64,000 nucleotides of DNA, taken from the NCBI RefSeq assembly GCF_002858745.1, contig NZ_PJRO01000003.1:124001-188000 (forward strand), written 5' to 3'. The stretch's first letter is position 1, and the number at the start of each line of letters is the position of its first letter. The position numbers were made by a program, and so were the translations under genes. Source of the DNA: Mesorhizobium loti (GTDB lineage: Bacteria > Pseudomonadota > Alphaproteobacteria > Rhizobiales > Rhizobiaceae). Positions 57,495-64,000 of the stretch are shown here, in pieces. The notes under the pieces were generated by a model. It made no database searches and was not told the origin of the DNA. It worked only from the letters and a program-made list of their open reading frames with translations.

Positions 57495-58487
57495 TCAGCC
57501 ACCTTCGGTCTGCCGCGTATCGAGATCGCTGAGATAGGTGATCACCGTGGCATGCGATGTGGCTGCCGTCAGCACACCGATCACCACAACCATCAGGACG
57601 ACACCGAGATACCCGGCCCAGCCGATGGCGAAGCTGCCGAACAGCGCAACCGCCTGGTCTGCCTGCGGCGTCGCCATGTTCCGCGATGCCCAGAAGGAAA
57701 AAATCAGGAACACGACGATTGCCGCAACGCCACCGGCGGCGGCTCCTTTCATGCCGGTAACGAGGAACTGCTGCCGAAACTGGCGGGCAATGAAACGCGC
57801 CTCGGCCCCGACAAAATGCAGCACCTCGATGATGTGACCATTACCTGCCATGGCACCGCGCGTGGCGAACACCACCGTCAGCACGGTCGCTGACAGCATC
57901 AGCACCAGAACCAGCATGCCGATGGTCACGGTCGTGCGCGCCATCGCGACCAGCCGGTCAACCCATGTGCGATGATCATCCAGCGAGGCACTGGCGATCG
58001 TGTTGGTCAACGCCTCGCGTATGGCCGCGAAATTGGGCGGGCTGGTCTCATCGATGGTGACCACGACAAGGCGAGGTACCGGCAATTCGTCGATGTTGAG
58101 TCCGCTGCCCAGCCATGGCGCCAGCAAGCGCGCGGTAGCGTCACGATCGACGATACTGGTGCTTTTGACACCCGGGAATTTGGCAGCGATTTCGGCGGCG
58201 CTTGCCAGGGTTGCTTCCATGTCGAGACCATCAACAGGCTTGATCTGGATCGTTGCCTCCCGTGAAATCTGGTTCTCCCAGACGGCGGCAGTGCCCCGCA
58301 CCAGCGTCACCGCCCCGAAAGTGAGACAGGACAGAAAGGTCATGATGGCGATGACGAACACCAGCGCGCGGCCGGCGATATTCTGCGCCGGCACAATGGG
58401 TGCCATCTTGCGCTGCGCGCGCTGAGGCGCCTCGGCGCGATGGATCTCGCCATCTTCGTCTTCATGGTCAGCTGTCATCTCAGTCAT
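57495..58487 (-). CDS. ftsX: Cell division ABC transporter permease FtsX
   Basis: The 330-residue protein has four membrane helices: one after a basic cytoplasmic N-terminus (LVFVIAIMTFLSCLTFGAV) and three in the C-terminal half. A periplasmic loop of about 110 residues lies between the first and second helices (GVKSTSIVDRDATARLL). With FtsE it signals across the membrane to control septal peptidoglycan hydrolysis. The gene overlaps ftsE by eight bases. Confidence 0.92.
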   Translation of the reverse strand: MTEMTADHEDEDGEIHRAEAPQRAQRKMAPIVPAQNIAGRALVFVIAIMTFLSCLTFGAVTLVRGTAAVWENQISREATIQIKPVDGLDMEATLASAAEIAAKFPGVKSTSIVDRDATARLLAPWLGSGLNIDELPVPRLVVVTIDETSPPNFAAIREALTNTIASASLDDHRTWVDRLVAMARTTVTIGMLVLVLMLSATVLTVVFATRGAMAGNGHIIEVLHFVGAEARFIARQFRQQFLVTGMKGAAAGGVAAIVVFLIFSFWASRNMATPQADQAVALFGSFAIGWAGYLGVVLMVVVIGVLTAATSHATVITYLSDLDTRQTEGG

Positions 58488-59139
58488 AGATGTCCAGCCT
58501 TCCTCCCGACAGGATCAGTCGACGGGCGTCGACCTGTTCCATCAGGCCGAGATCGTGCGTGGCGATGACGACCGCGGTGCCGAGACGATTCAGTTCGATG
58601 AACAGCCGAAGCAGCCGCCGCGCCAGTTGCGGATCGACATTGCCCGTCGGTTCGTCGGCAAGCAGGATCTGTGGCTGTTCGATCAGAGCGCGCGCGATCG
58701 CCGCACGCTGCTTCTCGCCACCGGACAGGACCGGAGGCAGCACATGCATGCGGTCACCAAGGCCGACCCATTTCAGAAGCTCGACAACGTCGGTGCGGTA
58801 GCTCGCTTCCTCACGGCCACGCACGCGCAGAGGCAGCGCCACATTCTCATAGGTCGTCATATGATCCAGCAGCCGGAAATCCTGGAACACCACGCCGATA
58901 CGGCGACGCAGGTGCGGCAGTTCTTCGCGCGTGATTCGGGCACGATCCTTGCCGAATACGGTGATCAGCCCGCGCGTCGGCTTCAGCGACAAGAACAGAA
59001 GCCGCAGCAATGTCGTCTTGCCGGCGCCAGATGGCCCGCTGAGGAACTGGAAGGAGCGCTCCGGAACATGCAAGGTGATGTCACGGAGAATCTCCGGACC
59101 CATGCCATAGCGGAGGCCGACATTTTCAAAGCGGATCAC
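58480..59139 (-). CDS. ftsE: Cell division ABC transporter ATP-binding protein FtsE
   Basis: The 219-residue ATPase has Walker A GPSGAGKTT (35-43), signature LSGGEKQRAAIARAL and Walker B ILLADEPTGNVDP. The first line MIRFENVGLRYGMGPEILRD is typical of FtsE. It heads the ftsE-ftsX-ydcF transcript and is divergent from a membrane protein gene. Confidence 0.95.
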   Translation of the reverse strand: MIRFENVGLRYGMGPEILRDITLHVPERSFQFLSGPSGAGKTTLLRLLFLSLKPTRGLITVFGKDRARITREELPHLRRRIGVVFQDFRLLDHMTTYENVALPLRVRGREEASYRTDVVELLKWVGLGDRMHVLPPVLSGGEKQRAAIARALIEQPQILLADEPTGNVDPQLARRLLRLFIELNRLGTAVVIATHDLGLMEQVDARRLILSGGRLDIYD

Positions 59140-59332
59140 GTGCGGCGACCTGGAACTGTGTTTGGCGGCAGCCCGCCCGGCTCTAGCAAACGACCATCGA
59201 CCGGCATGGTTAACCGCCGGTTAATTTTGGACGATGCCCGCTGCTGTAAATCGTTTCCGGTTGGGAAGCATTAACCATTTTTGTCTACGCAATGGAAACA
59301 GACGGCGAACAGAGGCGACCCAGGATAAAGGC

Positions 59333-59980
59333 ATGGCCGATCGCGGCACGGCACGCCCGGTTTCCGGCGAAATCATGACCGCGGCCTCATCGGCTCGCAA
59401 CGGCATGCCTGTGGCCGCCGATGTGGTCGAGGCGGACTTCATCGTGCTTGGTCCCGATTCCAATATTCCGCTCGATCGAACACAACCGCAAGTCATTGTG
59501 GAACCGGCCGAACCGGCGCCGTTGCTCAACGGCATGGGCATGTTGCGCAAAGGTGAAACAACGACAGACAAGCACGGCGCATTGCGTGGCGGACCGCTGT
59601 TTTGGAGTTCCAGTATCGCAGCAGCCCTGCTCGCGTTCTGGGTCTCGGGTGGCCACGCCGTGTTTCACGAAACCGCGTTGTTCGGTTCTGACGACGGTAC
59701 CCCGTCGGCGCTCAGCATCTCCGGTGTGAGTTCGCGTGTCGACAGCAGCGGCCGCAGGCCCGTGCTGCTTGTTGACGGAGAGGCCGGCAACGACGGCATG
59801 GATGCGGCTGTGCTGCCGCCGCTGGAGATCCGCGTCACCGGCAATGATGGCCGCATTACCCGCTATGGGCTGGGGACATCCGGCCGCACCTTGCCGCCTG
59901 GCGAAAGATTTGCCTTTTCGAGCCGGCTCGACGTGCCTAGAAACGGCGTAACGGCCGTCTCGGTCACATTCGCGCGATAA
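59333..59980 (+). CDS. Single-span membrane protein of unknown function, divergent from ftsE
   Basis: The 215-residue protein has a polar N-terminal half, one hydrophobic segment (SSSIAAALLAFWVSGGHAVF) and a C-terminal beta-rich part (PPLEIRVTGNDGRITRYGLG, PPGERFAFSSRLDVPRNGVT). The end resembles that of the MJ0042-type zinc-ribbon proteins found next to ftsE in other Rhizobiales. The N-terminal CxxC ribbon is missing here, however, and I saw none in the frame up to its upstream limit. AGGA seven bases before the ATG supports the start. Confidence 0.7.
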   Translation: MADRGTARPVSGEIMTAASSARNGMPVAADVVEADFIVLGPDSNIPLDRTQPQVIVEPAEPAPLLNGMGMLRKGETTTDKHGALRGGPLFWSSSIAAALLAFWVSGGHAVFHETALFGSDDGTPSALSISGVSSRVDSSGRRPVLLVDGEAGNDGMDAAVLPPLEIRVTGNDGRITRYGLGTSGRTLPPGERFAFSSRLDVPRNGVTAVSVTFAR

Positions 59981-60028
59981 CCGACGGTTGCGGCCGTCTT
60001 CGGATCGGCGCTTCCAGAAAGGGTCTTC

Positions 60029-60571
60029 ATGCCAATTGTGCGCGGCAAGGACATCGAGGTTCTGTTTTCAGCGTCGGCGATCGCACGCCGTAATCTGGAA
60101 CTCGCCAAGGAAATCGCAGCCCACGATTATAACGACCTCCTGGTCATCTCGGTGCTGAAGGGTTCCTTCATTTTCGCTGCCGACCTGATTCGCGCCATGC
60201 ATGATGCCGGCCTGTCGCCGGAGGTCGAGTTCATCTTCATTTCCAGCTATGGGGCCGGCACCGAAAGCGGCCAGGTGCGCGTGCTGCGCGACATCGACAA
60301 TGAGGTTGCCGGCCGCGATGTATTGCTGATCGACGACATCCTGGAATCCGGCAAGACGCTGAAATTCACCCGCGAACTGATGCTCTCGCGTGGCGCAAAG
60401 AGCTGTTCCGTCGCGGTGTTGTTGGACAAGCGCATGCGCCGTCAGACCGACCTCAACGCCGACTATGTCGGCTTCGACTGCCCGGATTATTTCGTCGTCG
60501 GCTACGGCATGGACGTCGGTCACGCCTTCCGCGAACTCCCCTTCGTCGGCGTCGTCAAAGGGGATGCCTGA
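60029..60571 (+). CDS. hpt: Hypoxanthine phosphoribosyltransferase
   Basis: The 180-residue enzyme has the PRPP-binding motif VLLIDDILESGKTL, the loop VLKGSFIFAADLI and the C-terminal purine site DYFVVGYGMD. It salvages hypoxanthine and guanine to IMP and GMP. It lies 48 bases after the membrane protein gene. cpdR follows after 88 bases. Confidence 0.94.
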   Translation: MPIVRGKDIEVLFSASAIARRNLELAKEIAAHDYNDLLVISVLKGSFIFAADLIRAMHDAGLSPEVEFIFISSYGAGTESGQVRVLRDIDNEVAGRDVLLIDDILESGKTLKFTRELMLSRGAKSCSVAVLLDKRMRRQTDLNADYVGFDCPDYFVVGYGMDVGHAFRELPFVGVVKGDA

Positions 60572-60659
60572 GGCCTTTCCATCTGCGCTTTCGAAAAGAG
60601 TGCCGTGAAGGCATCGGGTTTTCAGGAAACATCAATATTTGCCGGGCAAACCTCGGTGC

Positions 60660-61025
60660 ATGGCAAAGCTCCTGATCGTCGAGGACGATGAATCCGTCCG
60701 CACCCTCGCCGCCCGCGCGCTCGAACGCGCAGGCTACAATATCGACATCGCCGCCGACGGCGCGCAGGGGCTGGAAAGCATCCATGCCGCCAATGGCAAT
60801 TACGATCTGATCGTCTCGGACATCCGTATGCCGGAGATGGACGGCATCGAGATGGCCAAGCAGGCAGCTGCCGCTTTCCCAGCGCTCAAGATCATGCTGG
60901 TGACCGGCTATGCCGATCAGCGCGAGCGCGCCGATGAATTGAACGGCATCATCCTGGATGTCGTGCAGAAGCCTTTTACCCTGGCTGAAATCCGCGATCG
61001 CGTCGGCCGCGCGCTGGCGGCCTGA
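60660..61025 (+). CDS. cpdR: Response regulator CpdR
   Basis: This 121-residue single-domain receiver has the acidic pocket VEDDE (Glu8, Asp9, Asp10), the phospho-acceptor in IVSDIRMPEMDG (Asp54), the switch Thr in LVTGYAD and Lys in VQKPFTL. Length and sequence match CpdR of rhizobia. In its unphosphorylated form CpdR targets ClpXP to CtrA and other substrates at the pole. The position after hpt fits other Rhizobiales. A family A element follows the stop. Confidence 0.92.
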   Translation: MAKLLIVEDDESVRTLAARALERAGYNIDIAADGAQGLESIHAANGNYDLIVSDIRMPEMDGIEMAKQAAAAFPALKIMLVTGYADQRERADELNGIILDVVQKPFTLAEIRDRVGRALAA

Positions 61026-61045
61026 CCGAACACAATTTCGTTGAC

Positions 61046-61142
61046 TAGAGCGTTTCCGTTTTTCACGGAAACGCTCTAACTCTTTGCTTTTACGCAATTC
61101 CGGACGGAAAACCGTTACACACTGTTCCTGGAATTGCTCTAG
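61046..61142 (-). repeat. Palindromic intergenic element, family A (full copy)
   Basis: A 97-base copy in reverse orientation. A perfect 13-bp stem TAGAGCGTTTCCG/CGGAAACGCTCTA (loop TTTTTCA) is followed by an imperfect stem with GGAATT/AATTCC. The last bases GCTCTAG contain the CTA that is the aldo/keto reductase stop codon. It may terminate both convergent genes. Confidence 0.9.
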
Positions 61143-62089
61143 GCGCTCGCCTTGTCGAGTTCCTCGACATCGACCGGCTTGAGCACAAGCGAGGCGGCCC
61201 GTACCAGGCTCGCCATCTGCTCCGGCGTTGTCGCACTGGCGATTGGTGCCGTCACCCCGGGCCGCGCAATCACCCAGGCGAGCGCAATTTCAGCCGGCTT
61301 GGCCGTGTGCCGCCCGGCAACCGCATCGAGCGCTGCCAGGATGCGCATGCCGCGCTTGTTGAGATAGTCCTGCACATCCTCGCCGCGCGCGGCACTTTTG
61401 CCGAGATCGGCCTTGCTGCGGTATTTGCCTGACAGGAACCCCTTTGCGAGGCTGAAATAGGTGATCACACCGAGCCCCTCCGTCATGCAGAGATCCCGCA
61501 GCGGGCCGTCGTAGGAAGCGCGGTCATAGAGATTGTATTCCGGCTGCAGCACTTCATAGCGCGGCAGGCCGCGCAACTTGGCCACATCAAGTGCGGCCCG
61601 CAATTGGCCTGCGTCCAGATTGGAGCAGCCGACATGGCGAACCTTGCCCTTGGCAAGCAGCTTCTGATAGGCACCGAGCGTCTCTTCGTAGGGCACGGTC
61701 GGGTCTGGCCAGTGTGAAAGATAAAGATCGATGGCATCGGTCTGCAGCCGCTTCAGCGAGGCTTCCACAGCCTGCTCGATATGACCGGCGGAGAGGTCCT
61801 TCTTGCCCTGCCCCATGTCGGCACCGACCTTGGTGATGACGACCACCCTGTCGCGATTGCCCCGCGCCTTCATCCACTTGCCGATGATGGTTTCCGATTC
61901 GCCGCCGCTGTTGCCGGGCGCCCAGCGCGAATAGACATTGGCCGTATCGATGGCGTTGAGCCCGCCGTCGACAAAACGATCTAACAGGTCGAAGGACGTC
62001 TTTTCGTCGGCGGTCCAGCCGAAGACATTGCCGCCCAGCACGAGCGGCGCGATTTCGAGGTCGGTACGACCGAGCAGACGTCTGTCCAA
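61139..62089 (-). CDS. Aldo/keto reductase
   Basis: The 316-residue (beta/alpha)8 enzyme has the catalytic Asp/Tyr region AIDTANVYSRWAPGNSGG, Lys in VVITKVGADMG and the His in LYLSHWPDP. An NADPH site follows near PIASATTPEQM. It reduces aldehydes or ketones; the substrate is unknown. I placed the start at a TTG (LDRRLLGRTDLEIAPLVLGG) because GGGAG sits seven bases before it. The longer open frame that begins MFFAQFRVGK is merely translated repeat sequence. Confidence 0.88.
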   Translation of the reverse strand: MDRRLLGRTDLEIAPLVLGGNVFGWTADEKTSFDLLDRFVDGGLNAIDTANVYSRWAPGNSGGESETIIGKWMKARGNRDRVVVITKVGADMGQGKKDLSAGHIEQAVEASLKRLQTDAIDLYLSHWPDPTVPYEETLGAYQKLLAKGKVRHVGCSNLDAGQLRAALDVAKLRGLPRYEVLQPEYNLYDRASYDGPLRDLCMTEGLGVITYFSLAKGFLSGKYRSKADLGKSAARGEDVQDYLNKRGMRILAALDAVAGRHTAKPAEIALAWVIARPGVTAPIASATTPEQMASLVRAASLVLKPVDVEELDKASA

Positions 62090-62101
62090 GATTGATCTCC
62101 C

Positions 62102-62207
62102 TAAAGCAATTCCAGGAAAAATGCGTAGCGGTTTTCCGACCCGGAATTGCGCAAAAAACAAAGAATTAGAGCGTTCCCGCGTTTCCGAAAAAACGGAAAC
62201 GCTCTAA
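62102..62207 (+). repeat. Palindromic intergenic element, family A (full copy)
   Basis: A 106-base copy beginning TAAAGCAATTCCAGGAAAAA and ending in a perfect GCGTTTCCG-AAAAAA-CGGAAACGC hairpin framed by TTAGAGCG/CGCTCTAA. It is inserted just upstream of the aldo/keto reductase start and abuts its ribosome-binding site. Confidence 0.9.
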
Positions 62208-62243
62208 TGCCGGCAGGCGCCGGTCCCAGCAGGAAGCTAGGGA

Positions 62244-62798
62244 CTATCGCGCAGGGTTCAATGGGCCAGAAGTGTTTTCAGGCGGAACGATCAACCGCGC
62301 AACCGCTTCCAGCCAGTGGTCGCGAATGCCAAGCGCTTCCAGGTGCTGGATGGTGTTGAGCACGTAGTCCTCATTGACGCCGGACTGGCCGACAGCGCCG
62401 CGCACGACGGCTGCCGCTTCCGCCTCGCCGAGTGCGCCGGCATATTGCTCGTGGTCACGATCGGCGACATAGGTCACCGCTTCTACCATGCGGCCATCCT
62501 CCAGCGCTGCCTTCACCCAGCGTTCGAGATAGACGTTGGTCACCAGTTCCCGCTCGCGCAGATAGGCAATGACCTCGTCGCGCAACTCGCCAGGCACCCG
62601 AAAGGCCAGCCCGATGCAAGAACCGCCGCGGTCGAGGCCGAGCACCAGCCCCGGCCTCTCGCGTGTGCCACGGTGGACAAAGGAATAGACGCAGAGCGAG
62701 CGCCGGTAGCCATGCAGGCGCGCCTTTTGCGTCTCGACATGCGCGAAACCGGGGCGCCAGATCAGTGAACCGTAGCCAAAAACCCAAAAATCGCCCAT
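62244..62798 (-). CDS. chaC: ChaC-like gamma-glutamylcyclotransferase
   Basis: The 184-residue protein has the ChaC signature: FWVFGYGSLIWRPGF (glycine-rich loop), RLHGYRRSLCVYS and the active-site Glu region around FRVPGELRDEVIAYLRERE. It degrades glutathione to 5-oxoproline and Cys-Gly. The start is at MGDFWVFGYG; the longer frame runs into the family C repeat. It is preceded by that repeat at 62810-62913. Confidence 0.92.
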   Translation of the reverse strand: MGDFWVFGYGSLIWRPGFAHVETQKARLHGYRRSLCVYSFVHRGTRERPGLVLGLDRGGSCIGLAFRVPGELRDEVIAYLRERELVTNVYLERWVKAALEDGRMVEAVTYVADRDHEQYAGALGEAEAAAVVRGAVGQSGVNEDYVLNTIQHLEALGIRDHWLEAVARLIVPPENTSGPLNPAR

Positions 62799-62809
62799 AT
62801 CGCCAAGCC

Positions 62810-62913
62810 TAAAGCATGATCCCAGAAGGTCGCAGACTTTTTGGACAAAGATCATGCGACAAGCAAAGACATAGGGCGGAATGCCGTTTCATTTTCATCG
62901 CATTACCGCCCTA
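62810..62913 (+). repeat. Palindromic intergenic element, family C
   Basis: It starts AAAGCATGATCCCAGAAGG, with inverted ends GCATGATC/GATCATGC around a GACTTTTTGGAC core. A second arm GGGCGGAATGC/GCATTACCGCCC follows. It lies between chaC and the DUF2125 gene. Confidence 0.8.
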
Positions 62914-62996
62914 AGCAGGCATAATCGTCCGCACCAAATCATTTCGACCGGGATGGTCGCCATTCCAGTTCTTTCTGCGTTATCGAGGGCCACAGC

Positions 62997-63995
62997 ATGA
63001 CGTCAAGTGACCAGACCAAGCCAAAACGTCGGCGCTGGCTGCCAAGGCTGATCCTGGCCCTGCTTGTTCTGTTCGGCCTTTACAGCGCCGGCTGGTATTG
63101 GCTGGCCGGGCGCGTCAGGAGCGATGCAACGAACACCGTTGCCGCATTGGCAGCCAAGGGCATCAACGCCGACTGCGCCAATCTGACCGTCAGCGGCTAT
63201 CCCTTGCGTTTCGTGGTCACCTGCGACGGACTTGCGTATCAGGATGATGCCAGGAACGTCGCAGCCGCAGCCGGCGGCTTGATTGCTACGGCGAGCCTTG
63301 CCCAGCCGCTGACGCCGAATGTCAATCTCGACGGGCCGCTGCGGACCTCTGTGCCGGACATGCCGCCGCTGTGGATCGACTGGGACCAGCTGGATATCAG
63401 CGGACGGCTGTGGTGGCCCTTGCCCAGCCGCGTGTCGGTGACGGCGGAAGGTTTCAACGGCCAGACCGATCCGACTGATGAAACCGATCCTGTCCAGCTG
63501 TTCAGTGTCGGCCAGTTGGCCGCCACGGCCAGCCCCAGTGGACAGGACCTTGTGCTCACCCACGACTTCACCGATCTGGAAATCGACGCCCACACCATCG
63601 GTGGCCGCGTGCTGCCGCCTTTCAGTGGCAAGGGCGACGCCACGGTGAAAAACGGTATCGTCATGCTGAGCACGCCGCCCAAAAGCCTGCGTGGTCAATC
63701 CGCCGAGATCAGGAACCTCGAACTCTCTTCCGGTGAAGCGCGCCTCGTTCTCTCAGGTCCGGTCGCGGTTGACGCCGACGGCCTGATCGACGCCACACTC
63801 AACATCAAGCTGCAGAATCCGAAGGCTGTGGCAGCTATCCTCGCCACGGCGATCCCCGAACAGGCAAACCAGATCCAGCAGGGTTTCGCCGCTCTTTCGA
63901 TGCTGGGCAACGAACCCACCATGCCGCTGAAAGTGGTGAAGGGCCGTGCCTCGCTCGGCTTCATTCCGCTCGGGATGGTCAAGCCGGTGGAGTGA
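62997..63995 (+). CDS. DUF2125 domain-containing protein
   Basis: The 332-residue protein has a basic N-terminus (TKPKRRRWLPRLILALLVLF), one membrane anchor or signal segment (about 14-36) and a large periplasmic part with repeated beta-strand stretches (GISCAN-type start replaced by GINADCANLTVSGYPLRF). This pattern is DUF2125, an alphaproteobacterial family of unknown function with some likeness to bacterial lipid-binding AsmA-type proteins. It is complete, ending six bases before the window edge. Confidence 0.85.
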   Translation: MTSSDQTKPKRRRWLPRLILALLVLFGLYSAGWYWLAGRVRSDATNTVAALAAKGINADCANLTVSGYPLRFVVTCDGLAYQDDARNVAAAAGGLIATASLAQPLTPNVNLDGPLRTSVPDMPPLWIDWDQLDISGRLWWPLPSRVSVTAEGFNGQTDPTDETDPVQLFSVGQLAATASPSGQDLVLTHDFTDLEIDAHTIGGRVLPPFSGKGDATVKNGIVMLSTPPKSLRGQSAEIRNLELSSGEARLVLSGPVAVDADGLIDATLNIKLQNPKAVAAILATAIPEQANQIQQGFAALSMLGNEPTMPLKVVKGRASLGFIPLGMVKPVE

Positions 63996-64000
63996 GTGGG

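Overview
The window looks like ordinary chromosome from an alphaproteobacterium of the order Hyphomicrobiales (Rhizobiales), most likely Phyllobacteriaceae-like (Mesorhizobium/Aminobacter type). This rests on high GC content, the gene families (CpdR, DUF1192, DUF1244, DUF2125, TIGR02302, a RhtX-type siderophore permease, UgpBAEC), the tlpA/argH/small lipoprotein/lysA block, TGA-N9-TCA iron-box motifs, and scattered short palindromic elements beginning TAGAGC. The exact genus is an inference. I see no rRNA, tRNA, CRISPR array, transposase or prophage.

Layout. 1-10 kb: the 3' part of an esterase-like phytase-family gene, a DUF1127 protein, an MFS pump divergent from a SufR-like Cys-rich regulator, a quinone oxidoreductase, DUF1192, a second MFS protein, an ArsR regulator, an alpha/beta hydrolase divergent from an HxlR regulator, a GlcG/HbpS protein and rpmF. 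10-24 kb is housekeeping: mtgA, ispA, a hybrid histidine kinase, a methyltransferase, a lytic transglycosylase, ispG, two divergent DUF465 genes, purE-purK-rpmJ, a TPR protein, an 8-bp tandem repeat, pyk, DUF1036, an N-formylglutamate amidohydrolase and DUF1244. 24-32 kb: an MFS protein, LysR with a divergent NAD(P)-binding protein, and an RND efflux pump with its adaptor.

32.5-51 kb carries most of the transport. It holds an Fe(III) ABC importer (FbpABC-like), a glycerol-3-phosphate importer (ugpBAEC) interrupted by a palindromic mosaic element, tlpA, argH, lptM-like and lysA, an ArsR/dehydratase pair, and a siderophore-use block: a DUF2218-siderophore-interacting protein facing a RhtX permease and a TonB-dependent receptor. 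Each of the three iron transcription units has a TGA-N9-TCA site upstream, the form expected for RirA. No siderophore synthesis genes are present, so the block fits import of siderophores made elsewhere.

51-64 kb: a large TIGR02302 membrane protein, plsC, a LysR/FMN-oxidase pair lying between plsC and ydcF-ftsX-ftsE, hpt-cpdR (CpdR belongs to the CtrA/ClpXP cell-cycle circuit), an aldo/keto reductase, chaC and DUF2125.

I did not find a clearly new multi-gene system. The observations I rate highest are the three-site iron regulon, the palindromic elements whose terminal TAG coincides with the stop codon of the preceding gene in six cases, and the paired operator-like repeats in divergent regulator intergenes. 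All start codons are my reading of the sequence; no database search was run.
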